This document shows positions 28,692 to 36,112 of a stretch of 60,686 nt of DNA, in pieces. The stretch lies in assembly GCA_014801945.1 (NCBI GenBank), contig JAAVDF010000023.1, positions 1 to 60,686 on the forward strand, read 5' to 3'. Both the position numbers and the translations under genes were made by a program. The notes beneath the pieces are model-generated. The model did not search any database. It had not been told where the DNA came from and saw only the letters and a program-made list of their open reading frames with translations. The stretch is from Bacteroides sp. Its GTDB lineage: Bacteria > Bacteroidota > Bacteroidia > Bacteroidales > Muribaculaceae. Numbering within the stretch: the stretch's first letter is position 1; each line of letters starts with the position of its first letter.

Positions 28692-29333
28692 TTAACTTTC
28701 TTTTCGTTTCTGGAATGCCTCATGCAGCCGTGCCAGCACCTGCCGGGTGTAGTCAACCGGGTCTGGAGCGTTTATGATCGCACCGCTCATCGCAACTCCG
28801 TTGATTCCGGTAGCCATGAGGTCATCAATATCATCGATGGTTATTCCACCGATGGCTACTAGCGGGAGGAGGATGTCGGCATCGCGGGTCTCTTTCACGA
28901 TCTGTCTGTAGCCATCAAGACCGATCACAGGCGACAGTTTGGCCTTGGTGGAGGTGTAGCGGAACGGACCGAGGCCGACGTAATCGACATCCCAGCCTTT
29001 GAAAGCCTTGATGTCGGCAGCAGTGTTGGCCGTACATCCTATGATAGCCTCCGCCCCCATTGTCTCGCGTGCGAGGAGTGGATTCATGTCATCCTTCCCA
29101 AGATGCACACCGTGGACTGACATTTCCATGGCAAGCTCAACACGGTCGTCGAACACGAGAAAAGCTTCGTGTTCCTGACACATTGGTATGATTTCGAGTG
29201 CGGTCTGGCGAAATTCCTCATCGGTCGCATCTTTCAGGCGGAGTTGAATCCATTTGCAGCCGCCTTCGAGAGCCATCTGCACTTCTTCTGCTATCGAATA
29301 CTTTTCAGAAGGGTGGGTTATGAATTGAAGCAT
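28692..29333 (-). CDS. thiE: Thiamine phosphate synthase
   Basis: The 213-residue product (ATG at 29333) has the ThiE core: IQLRLKDATDEEF (diphosphate-binding Arg and Lys), FDDRVELAMEMSVHGVHLGKDDM, IGCTANTAADI, GLGPFRYTSTK and VAIGGITIDDID. It joins HMP-diphosphate and thiazole phosphate to make thiamine phosphate. The frame is open farther upstream, to 29396, overlapping the preceding gene, but the ATG five bases after that gene gives the usual start. Confidence 0.93.
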   Translation of the reverse strand: MLQFITHPSEKYSIAEEVQMALEGGCKWIQLRLKDATDEEFRQTALEIIPMCQEHEAFLVFDDRVELAMEMSVHGVHLGKDDMNPLLARETMGAEAIIGCTANTAADIKAFKGWDVDYVGLGPFRYTSTKAKLSPVIGLDGYRQIVKETRDADILLPLVAIGGITIDDIDDLMATGINGVAMSGAIINAPDPVDYTRQVLARLHEAFQKRKES

Positions 29334-29338
29334 AGTAA

Positions 29339-29914
29339 TTAAAGATTTTTCAATTGTTTGACAAAGCGTGACATTTCGCTTGCCCCCGCGCTCCACGGGA
29401 GAGCTCCGAGCATAGCGAAACCACTGAAATTGTAACGTTTCAGCTCCCCGATGCGTTCAGGTGTCACGCCTCCAAGTGCGATGACAGGCATGTCTATGTC
29501 CGAAAGTCCTGCAAGATCATCTCCGGTAAATGCCGATGAGTAACCTTGCTTTGAGATACTGTCGAAAATCGGACTGAGCGTCACATAAGCGTAAGTCTGA
29601 TCGGACTTGATTTCAGCGATAGAATGACACGACCGGCTCAACGGGCCTGAATAGGAGTCAGGCGCAGATGGACAGCGATGGTTCAGGTGCAGACCTCCAA
29701 GGGTGAAAACGTCCGTAAGATCAAAATGGCTGTGAAGCACTATACGGCCATGCAGATCCGAAGGTAGAGCCTCGATTATGCCGAGCAACTCATCGCGTGT
29801 CGCGGAAGGGTGCCGGAGATGGACTCGGTCCCATCCGCCATCAAGTATGGCACGGATCTCGCCGATCTCGTTGCGTGGATCGGAAATTTCAGGTGTTATT
29901 GCTATTTTCAGCAT
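29339..29914 (-). CDS. TenI-like second ThiE-family protein
   Basis: The 191-residue protein is a shorter relative of ThiE: VHLRHPSATRDEL in place of the Arg/Lys segment, HSHFDLTDVFTLGGLHLNHR, SCHSIAEI, SPIFDSISKQGYSS and VIALGGVTPERI. His replaces a key basic residue of ThiE, and the SPIF...SKxGY loop resembles the thiazole tautomerase TenI, which converts the first thiazole product to the aromatic form. Being next to thiE and thiS fits. A second thiamine phosphate synthase is the alternative. Confidence 0.75.
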   Translation of the reverse strand: MLKIAITPEISDPRNEIGEIRAILDGGWDRVHLRHPSATRDELLGIIEALPSDLHGRIVLHSHFDLTDVFTLGGLHLNHRCPSAPDSYSGPLSRSCHSIAEIKSDQTYAYVTLSPIFDSISKQGYSSAFTGDDLAGLSDIDMPVIALGGVTPERIGELKRYNFSGFAMLGALPWSAGASEMSRFVKQLKNL

Positions 29915-29970
29915 GACGGATGGAAGATCTGGGGTTATAATTTGGTTTAGACCGGAGAGACTCGTGGCGT

Positions 29971-30171
29971 TCAGCCTCCGTAGAAGGCTTTGATGATCAC
30001 AATGCGGTCACCGTCGGCGAGCGTTGTTGCCGGACGGGCGGCAGCCGGGATGACTGTGCCGTTGAGTGCCGTGGCTATACCTTGCGGAGAGATGTTCCTT
30101 AGTTCAAGCGCGTTCTGGAGCGTCGAATTTTCAGGAAGTTCAAAAATCACATCGTTTATAGAAATTTTCAT
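29971..30171 (-). CDS. thiS: Sulfur carrier protein ThiS
   Basis: The 66-residue ubiquitin-like protein ends in the Gly-Gly needed for thiocarboxylate formation (KAFYGG) and has the ALNGTVIPAAA and LADGDRIVII segments of ThiS. It carries sulfur to ThiG. Its start overlaps the thiD stop by 4 bp. No thiF gene (the activating enzyme) lies in the window. Confidence 0.94.
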   Translation of the reverse strand: MKISINDVIFELPENSTLQNALELRNISPQGIATALNGTVIPAAARPATTLADGDRIVIIKAFYGG

Positions 30172-30998
30172 GATTTCGGACGGTTAGGGTTGAAATTTTT
30201 TAGGCGACGGGGTGAGAAGAAATGATTCAGTGGACCGTGGCCCTTTCCGGTGCTTACGAATGATCCCTCTTTGAGGGCATTGGTGACATAGAGTTTTGCC
30301 AGACGCACAGAATCCGTGAGACTATTGCCGACAGCAAGATAAGAGGCTACGGCCGACGAGAGGGTACAGCCTGTTCCGTGGGTGTTGCGGGTGCTGACTG
30401 CATCCGCACGGAGTTCAAGCAGGTTCTTGTGACCGTCTGTGGAAAGAATATCAGTCTTGAAGTCAGTCGCTTGACTGTCACCACCGGTGATGAGTACGTT
30501 GCGGCATCCCATTTCGTGAAGGATCTCGATCTGCTTTACCGGATCAATCTCACCTGTAAGCTCACGCGCTTCGTCGAGGTTGGGAGTGACGAGAGTGGTA
30601 AGGGGGAATATCCGTTTCACAATAATGTCGATAGCCTCTTTTTCAAGGAGCGATGTACCTGATGAGGAAAGCATTACCGGATCGAGGACAATGTTGTCAG
30701 GATGGTATCTGTCGAGGCTGTCGGCCACCGTGGAAGCTATCTCCGCGCTACACAGCATCCCGATTTTCACTGCGAGTGGAGGGATGTCGGTCATTACCAT
30801 ATCGATCTGTTCGGCAACCATAGCGGTTGGGACGGGCATAACGGATCGGACACCCGTGGTGTTCTGTGCGGTTATGGCTGTTATAGCCGACATGGCGTAG
30901 CATCCGATGGCCGATATTGTCTTGATGTCGGCCTGTATGCCTGCTCCACCGGAAGGATCAGAGCCTGCTATTGTGAGTACCGGATAGTAAGTTCGCAT
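30168..30998 (-). CDS. thiD: Hydroxymethylpyrimidine kinase/phosphomethylpyrimidine kinase
   Basis: The 276-residue ribokinase-fold enzyme has the ThiD marks TIAGSDPSGGAGIQADIKT at the N-terminus, VLDPVMLSSSG in the middle, LITGGDSQATDF and the anion-hole segment NTHGTGCTLSSAVAS with the catalytic Asp/Cys region. It phosphorylates HMP twice. It is the first gene of the thiamine operon, reading away from the TPP riboswitch, with a leader of about 350 nt. Confidence 0.95.
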   Translation of the reverse strand: MRTYYPVLTIAGSDPSGGAGIQADIKTISAIGCYAMSAITAITAQNTTGVRSVMPVPTAMVAEQIDMVMTDIPPLAVKIGMLCSAEIASTVADSLDRYHPDNIVLDPVMLSSSGTSLLEKEAIDIIVKRIFPLTTLVTPNLDEARELTGEIDPVKQIEILHEMGCRNVLITGGDSQATDFKTDILSTDGHKNLLELRADAVSTRNTHGTGCTLSSAVASYLAVGNSLTDSVRLAKLYVTNALKEGSFVSTGKGHGPLNHFFSPRRLKNFNPNRPKS

Positions 30999-31179
30999 TG
31001 GTTTCAGATAATGATGGTTTTGATTCAGTCATGACAGGTGACTGCATGACGGAAGATTGCCGGAAAATATGGTTGAGACGGAGTCTGTGCCATATCCGAC
31101 AAAGCGATACGTGAATGAAATGTAGAATTGAAATGTATAGTCCTCACGAAAAACTGACCGCCCTTTTCTCAGAATGGAA

Positions 31180-31209
31180 AGTCATTAGTCCTACAGGATC
31201 GTAATGACT
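31180..31209 (-). other. Hairpin in the thiD leader
   Basis: An 8-bp outer stem (31180-31187 with 31202-31209, AGTCATTA/TAATGACT) plus a partial inner stem lies about 55 nt downstream of the TPP aptamer on the minus strand. It has no following T tract. It may be part of the expression platform. Confidence 0.4.
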
Positions 31210-31265
31210 GTCGGATGAATTGCCGGCCACATAAATGAAAGTGCCGGATTCAGCAAGGACTTGTG

Positions 31266-31347
31266 CAATCCCTTCGGCGGTACTAACCGCATCAGGTTCG
31301 GAGGGTATCATCTCAGCGTCCACATCATACGGTGTACGCACCCCTTT
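31266..31347 (-). ncRNA. TPP riboswitch (THI element)
   Basis: On the minus strand the conserved TPP aptamer is clear: GGGGTGC at the start, GCTGAGATGATACCC, then GAACCTGATGCGGTTAGTACC and GCCGAAGGGA, which closes the P1 helix. The aptamer starts within a few bases of the predicted transcription start. Binding of thiamine diphosphate should turn down the downstream thi operon. Confidence 0.95.
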
Positions 31348-31354
31348 GTCGCTG

Positions 31355-31386
31355 CAAAGATAAAGCTTAAAATTTTAAAAAGCAAA
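31355..31386 (-). promoter_or_regulatory. Promoter of the thiamine operon
   Basis: On the minus strand TTTG (31386-31383), a 20-nt spacer and TATCTTTG (31362-31355) form an excellent Bacteroidota promoter placed directly before the TPP aptamer. Confidence 0.8.
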
Positions 31387-31507
31387 TGAACTGATGCAAA
31401 CTTATCACTTATCACGGAACATTGAAGCATTTGTTATTAAACACCCTCCTGATCTTTTGATCTTTTTTGGATGTTTCGGAGTGATATGGATGTAGTTTAG
31501 ACGACCG

Positions 31508-32176
31508 TCAGGAATAAAGCGCGGAGAAGGCTTTTTCGAGTCGAGGGATGGGATCTGAGTAATGATTGCCCGGCACGCTCTGAAATTCGGTTGCGATTCC
31601 AGCCTTACGAAGTATGGCGACAATCTCCTGTGTGTCCGTCCCGACGGACTGGAATGCCTTTACTCTTGATTTTGGCTCCTGATCACCCAGCAGGAAATAT
31701 CCTTTGCCGGTTTTTTCGGGAATGGGTCTGTTTTTCATCCAGTCAAGGAAGCCTTCGTACCAGAATGAGCCTGAAAGGGAGGCGATGTTTGCGAACGTGT
31801 CGCACAGCATCCACTGCCACAGTGCGAATAAACCTGACATGGAGACACCAACCAGACTCCGCTCAACGCTTCCACTGATTCCTAACGCGGATTCCACTTG
31901 CGGAATGACAGTCTGCTGCAATAACCGGAGAAATTCAGGCGATTCACCTTTGAAATCAGGACTTCCTTTCGGGACACCTTTAGCCGGCCACGGACTGAAC
32001 ACATTCTGCCAGTCCATTCCGGTCACCGCGACGATGGTTGTGTCGTATATTCCGGAGGCAGGTTCAATCCATCCGGCAAGCATATCCATCGGATAAAGTA
32101 TGTAGGCAATTTTGTCCTTGCTGTGCGGAGTGCTGCAAAGACAATGCAAGTCGTTTATATCAATTATTTGTGTCAT
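31508..32176 (-). CDS. Alpha/beta-hydrolase, esterase D/enterochelin-esterase-like
   Basis: The 222-residue protein has the nucleophile elbow GVSMSGLFALWQW (Ser about residue 112) and a late GNHYSDP that would supply the His, with LLGDQEPKS as a possible acid segment. This is the layout of the putative-esterase family (relatives of IroE/Fes and esterase D). There is no signal peptide, so it should be cytoplasmic. It is the last of three overlapping genes: its start overlaps the GNAT gene by 17 bp. It may release or edit the product of the adenylation enzyme; that is inference. Confidence 0.72.
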   Translation of the reverse strand: MTQIIDINDLHCLCSTPHSKDKIAYILYPMDMLAGWIEPASGIYDTTIVAVTGMDWQNVFSPWPAKGVPKGSPDFKGESPEFLRLLQQTVIPQVESALGISGSVERSLVGVSMSGLFALWQWMLCDTFANIASLSGSFWYEGFLDWMKNRPIPEKTGKGYFLLGDQEPKSRVKAFQSVGTDTQEIVAILRKAGIATEFQSVPGNHYSDPIPRLEKAFSALYS

Positions 32177-32621
32177 AATATTTCATCATATCTGGCATGT
32201 CTTTGAAACCAAGTGATGTATAGACAGGTTTACCGTCGGCCGTCGATTCAAGATAGATCTTTCCACAGCCGCGTCTCTTGGCTTCTTCAATCAGATGGGT
32301 TACAATGATGTGGGCAACACCTCTGTTGCGGAACGTCTCACGGACATAGATGTTCATGAGATACGCGCATCGTCCGGATGGATTGTCCGGTGATGGAAGC
32401 TCATCCGTCAGGCATATACCCCCGCATCCGCATTCTTCTCCGTCACATTCCGCCACGAAAGCGAGATGTGAATCATCGGCGATGTGCTTGCGGTAATACT
32501 GCCGGTTGGCCACAAGGAGTCGCGGATGAGCTTCCTCTCCGAATACATTCCGGATCACCTCTATGCGCCAACGTATGAGGGAGGGCAGGGCTTTTATCTG
32601 CTTCAAGGTAATGCCCATCAC
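32160..32621 (-). CDS. GNAT-family N-acetyltransferase in the adenylation operon
   Basis: The 153-residue enzyme shows the GNAT acetyl-CoA segment VRETFRNRGVAHIIVTHLI (about residues 90-110), then GCGKIYLESTADGKPVYTSLGFKDM. A Cys-rich loop GEECGCGGICL in the middle is unusual. It overlaps the adenylation gene by 4 bp and the hydrolase gene by 17 bp, so all three are translationally coupled. Substrate unknown. Confidence 0.82.
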   Translation of the reverse strand: MMGITLKQIKALPSLIRWRIEVIRNVFGEEAHPRLLVANRQYYRKHIADDSHLAFVAECDGEECGCGGICLTDELPSPDNPSGRCAYLMNIYVRETFRNRGVAHIIVTHLIEEAKRRGCGKIYLESTADGKPVYTSLGFKDMPDMMKYYDTNN

Positions 32622-34057
32622 ACACCGCCTTCCTTCATCACTACCGGAAGAGCCTCAACATCGACCTTACCGCGCTTGGTGACAGGTATGCTGTGGATTC
32701 TGATAAAGAATTCAGGGATCATGAAGTCTGTCAGACGGTCGGCAAGCCATTTCCTGACATCGTGAAGTTTACAATTTTCCTTGGGGATAATGTAGGCCGT
32801 CAGATAATGCAGGCCGTTGTCGTCAAGGAAAGCACGTACGACTCCACGTTCTACTTCGGGGCAAGTATTGAGCACGTTCTCGACCTCCTCCGGCTCGACT
32901 CGCTTTCCGAGGATCATCACCTGATTGTCGCGCCGGTGGAGGAAGGCGAGATTGCCGTCGGGGAGCACATAGCCGAGGTCACCGCTGCGATACATGCGTG
33001 TGCCGTCAGGGAGAGTGACAAAATTTTTCTGTTCGGGCGGGTTTCCAAGGTAACCTCGGCTCACACCCTCGCCGAAAATACATATTTCACCGATCTGTCC
33101 TTGGGGGAGTTCGTTCATGTCCTTATCCATGATCTTGACCTCGACGCCTTTCACCGCCTTGCCTACCGGGAAAGTGCCGTCGTCAAGCGGTTCGGCATTG
33201 TCAACACGGAAGTAGTTGGAGCAGACGGTTGTTTCCGACGGACCGTAAGTGTTGTAGATCTTCACGCCTTTGTCGCGCAGATTGGTGATGTAACTGCCGC
33301 GGATCACATCGCCGCCGCTGATTATCAGCTTGATCGATTTCGGTATCTCAGGAAGTTTGTTCATCTCGGCGATCAGGTAAGGGAAGCCGTCAATGATCGT
33401 CACCCCATGACGCTCTACAAATTTCAGTAGTCCCTGAAGCGAACCGTTATGGATCGGAGATGAGGGTATGCAGACGGCAGCTCCGTTGAGCAGCGTGGTA
33501 TAGACCTCCTCAACAAATATGTCAAACGAACATACTGAATACTGGAGCATAATGTCGCCCGGCCCTGTATGAAATTCAGCCTCGAAAGCCTCGGAATAAT
33601 TGACGACTGAGTGATTCTCGACAACGACTCCTTTAGGCTTGCCGGATGTGCCGGAGGTATAGAGCACGTAGGCAACGCCATCGGGCGTAGAGCGGTCAGT
33701 CATTTCATACTGTGCAGGTTTGAGATGGCGACAATAGTTGTCTGTTATGATCAGATCCACTCCTGCTGTCTGCATCATGTAGTCGATACGTTCCTGTGGG
33801 AGCGACGGTTCGGCGGGAATGTAGGCCGCTCCACTTTTGAGTACGGCAAGCATGGCGGCGATCTGTTCCGCACCGTGGTGCATCACGATTCCGACAAAGG
33901 CCGGTCTGCGGTCATAGAATTTGGCGAGTATGGCATCCGTCATGGCGTCGAGTTCTGAAAATGTAAGCGTCCGGTCATCTTCTATGATAGCTGGGGCGGA
34001 GGGGTATTTCTCCACCATGTCCCTGAATCGGGAGTAGATTGTTCGTTTGTTGTCCAT
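32618..34057 (-). CDS. Stand-alone amino-acid adenylation enzyme (NRPS A-domain type)
   Basis: The 479-residue protein is a complete AMP-forming adenylation domain with no carrier or condensation domain. Core motifs are LYTSGTSGKPKG (A3, 132-143), FDIFVEE (A4, Asp179), NTYGPSETT (A5, 269-277), YRSGD (A7, 356-360), RRDNQVMILGKRVEPEEVE (A8, 375-393) and KRGKVD with Lys464 (A10). Asp179 sits where amino-acid-activating domains bind the substrate amino group, so an amino acid or similar amine is expected, as in DltA. The chain ends only 15 residues after A10. Partners may be a free carrier protein encoded elsewhere or the adjoining GNAT enzyme. First gene of a three-gene minus-strand operon. Confidence 0.85.
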   Translation of the reverse strand: MDNKRTIYSRFRDMVEKYPSAPAIIEDDRTLTFSELDAMTDAILAKFYDRRPAFVGIVMHHGAEQIAAMLAVLKSGAAYIPAEPSLPQERIDYMMQTAGVDLIITDNYCRHLKPAQYEMTDRSTPDGVAYVLYTSGTSGKPKGVVVENHSVVNYSEAFEAEFHTGPGDIMLQYSVCSFDIFVEEVYTTLLNGAAVCIPSSPIHNGSLQGLLKFVERHGVTIIDGFPYLIAEMNKLPEIPKSIKLIISGGDVIRGSYITNLRDKGVKIYNTYGPSETTVCSNYFRVDNAEPLDDGTFPVGKAVKGVEVKIMDKDMNELPQGQIGEICIFGEGVSRGYLGNPPEQKNFVTLPDGTRMYRSGDLGYVLPDGNLAFLHRRDNQVMILGKRVEPEEVENVLNTCPEVERGVVRAFLDDNGLHYLTAYIIPKENCKLHDVRKWLADRLTDFMIPEFFIRIHSIPVTKRGKVDVEALPVVMKEGGV

Positions 34058-34293
34058 GTATAATAGTCTGTTTTTATATAATAAGGTCTTGATGGGAGGA
34101 CTTGTTCATCTGATTGCGTAGATGTCCGACTTTGGGGTGATGTGGTTTATGAGTCAGGGTAGGGGAGAGGATTGTCAATATAACTATAATATAATAAGGT
34201 GGTACAGTTTCGGTCGGCAGAAAGCGGTCCTGATTATAAATTGATGGTAATAAAGGCGTTGGTATTTCGTGGAGAAATTTTTATCTTTTGGCC

Positions 34294-34325
34294 TTTGCTT
34301 GTTCGGACAAAAAATACTAATTTTG
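34294..34325 (+). promoter_or_regulatory. Promoter of the DUF1846 gene inside a 277-bp divergent gap
   Basis: TTTG at 34294-34297, a 20-nt spacer and TAATTTTG at 34318-34325 form a strong match, ending only nine bases before the ATG at 34335, so the leader would be about 5 nt. The rest of the gap (34058-34293) separates divergent genes; I found no clear minus-strand -7 element for the adenylation operon there. Confidence 0.75.
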
Positions 34326-34334
34326 TAATCCGTT

Positions 34335-35801
34335 ATGAAATACGGTTTTGACAACGAGAAATATCTCAAAATTCAGTCCGAACACATCAAGGAGCGCATA
34401 GCTCAGTTCGGCAACAAGCTTTATCTTGAACTTGGAGGAAAATTGTTTGATGACCACCACGCCAGTCGTGTCCTCCCCGGTTTTCAGCCTGACAGTAAGC
34501 TGCGTATGCTAAGCCAGCTCAGCGATCAGGCAGAAATAGTAATCGTCATCAGTGCTCTCGATATCGAGAAAAATAAGGTTCGCAACGATCTCGGTATCAC
34601 CTACGACATGGATGTCCTGCGTCTGCGCGAAGAATTTCAGAAGCGCGGGTTTCTTGTAGGATCAGTCGTGATTACGCATTACAACGGCCAGAGCAGTGCC
34701 GATGCTTTCCGTCAGAGGCTTGAGCGTATGGGTATCACCACCTATTATCACTATACTATCGAGGGTTATCCTACCAACGTGGCTCTGATTGATTCAGATG
34801 AAGGTTTCGGACGTAACGACTATGTGGAGACCTCCCGTCCGCTCGTGATCGTGACTGCACCCGGTCCGGGTAGCGGCAAGATGGCTGTTTGTCTCAGCCA
34901 GCTATACAATGAACACAAGCGTGGTGTCGAGGCCGGATATGCCAAATTCGAGACATTCCCGGTGTGGAGTCTTCCGCTCAAACATCCGGTAAATATCGCC
35001 TACGAGGCTGCTACGGCTGACCTCAATGATGTCAATATGATCGATCCCTTCCATCTGGAGGCTTACGGAAAGACAGCTATCAACTACAACCGTGACATAG
35101 AGATCTTCCCTGTGCTCAACGCACTTTTCGAAGGAATCTATGGTAAGAACCCCTATAAATCTCCTACGGATATGGGTGTTAATATGGTTGGATTCTGTAT
35201 CAATGATGATGAGGTGTGTTGCCGTGCATCAAAGGATGAGATTATCCGTCGCTACTACACAGCTCTCAATCATTTTGCCCAAGGCGAGGACAACGAGGGT
35301 GAGGTCAATAAGATCGCTCTGCTGTTCAAGCAGGCTAAGATCGATACGTCATACCGCAAGCCGACTGTGGCTGCACGTGAACGTGCCGAGCGCAGTGGTG
35401 TACCCTGTTCGGCCATCGAACTTGCCGACGGAACCATCATCACTGCCGAAACCAGTGCACTTCTCGGTCCGAGCGCGGCTCTGATCCTTAACGCCGTGAA
35501 GTATCTTGCTGGAATCGATCATTCGATCAAGCTGATCCCTCAAGCAATGATCGAGCCTATACAGAACACGAAAATCAATTATCTGCGCAGCGTCAACCCG
35601 CGTCTTCATACGGATGAGGTGCTCGTGGCTCTTTCAGTGTTGAGCACCCGCGATGAAAATTGCCGCCGGGCACTCGAAAAACTCCCTGAGCTGAACGGCT
35701 GTCAGGTCCATTCGACTGTGATGCTCGGCGAGGTCGATCACAAAATATTCAAGAAACTCGGTGTGGGTCTTACCTGTGACCCTGCAAAAAAGAAAAAATA
35801 G
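34335..35801 (+). CDS. DUF1846 protein
   Basis: The 488-residue protein opens GFDNEKYLKIQSEHIKERI, followed by FGNKLYLELGGKLFDDHHASRVLPGF, the typical start of the DUF1846 family, which confirms the start codon. It includes a P-loop-like APGPGSGKMAVCLSQLYNE (about residue 178), then NYNRDIEIFPVL. Crystal structures of the family exist but its reaction is not known to me; a nucleotide-dependent enzyme is possible. It stands alone between its own promoter and a strong terminator. Confidence 0.9.
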   Translation: MKYGFDNEKYLKIQSEHIKERIAQFGNKLYLELGGKLFDDHHASRVLPGFQPDSKLRMLSQLSDQAEIVIVISALDIEKNKVRNDLGITYDMDVLRLREEFQKRGFLVGSVVITHYNGQSSADAFRQRLERMGITTYYHYTIEGYPTNVALIDSDEGFGRNDYVETSRPLVIVTAPGPGSGKMAVCLSQLYNEHKRGVEAGYAKFETFPVWSLPLKHPVNIAYEAATADLNDVNMIDPFHLEAYGKTAINYNRDIEIFPVLNALFEGIYGKNPYKSPTDMGVNMVGFCINDDEVCCRASKDEIIRRYYTALNHFAQGEDNEGEVNKIALLFKQAKIDTSYRKPTVAARERAERSGVPCSAIELADGTIITAETSALLGPSAALILNAVKYLAGIDHSIKLIPQAMIEPIQNTKINYLRSVNPRLHTDEVLVALSVLSTRDENCRRALEKLPELNGCQVHSTVMLGEVDHKIFKKLGVGLTCDPAKKKK

Positions 35802-35847
35802 AAATTTCCAAGGTTAAAAACTCCTGAGGAATCCCAAAAGACCGTCT

Positions 35848-35892
35848 AATGTCAGTATAGCTCATCATGAGGCAGCTATACTGACATTTTTT
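35848..35892 (+). terminator. Intrinsic terminator after the DUF1846 gene
   Basis: A perfect 15-bp stem (35848-35862 with 35874-35888), an 11-nt loop and a T tract through 35892. It ends the DUF1846 transcript and isolates the hydrolase cassette that follows. Confidence 0.93.
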
Positions 35893-36047
35893 ACATATAC
35901 CTCTGAAACGGGGTGGGAATCTGAATGCTTTTGGATTTTGTCATTATTAACATGCATCTGATTTTTAATAAATGTAGCATATTCAAAGAATTTTGTTGTT
36001 AAAAAACATATACTTATTGTAATTATTAAATTAAAATCAACTGAAAG

Positions 36048-36078
36048 TTGGAAGTATGGTATTATTTCTTTAACTTTG
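36048..36078 (+). promoter_or_regulatory. Promoter at the head of the glycoside-hydrolase cassette
   Basis: TTG at 36048-36050, a 20-nt spacer and TAACTTTG at 36071-36078 match the Bacteroidota promoter. The leader to the ATG at 36113 would be about 30 nt. The 311-bp gap before that ATG otherwise holds only the upstream terminator and AT-rich sequence. Confidence 0.75.
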
Positions 36079-36112
36079 TAATCTAAATTCCTATATCTAA
36101 TCCCAACTGATT

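Noticed and set aside
31144-31341. 65-residue minus-strand open frame before thiD
   Set aside because: It lies across the TPP aptamer and leader; the conserved RNA explains the sequence.
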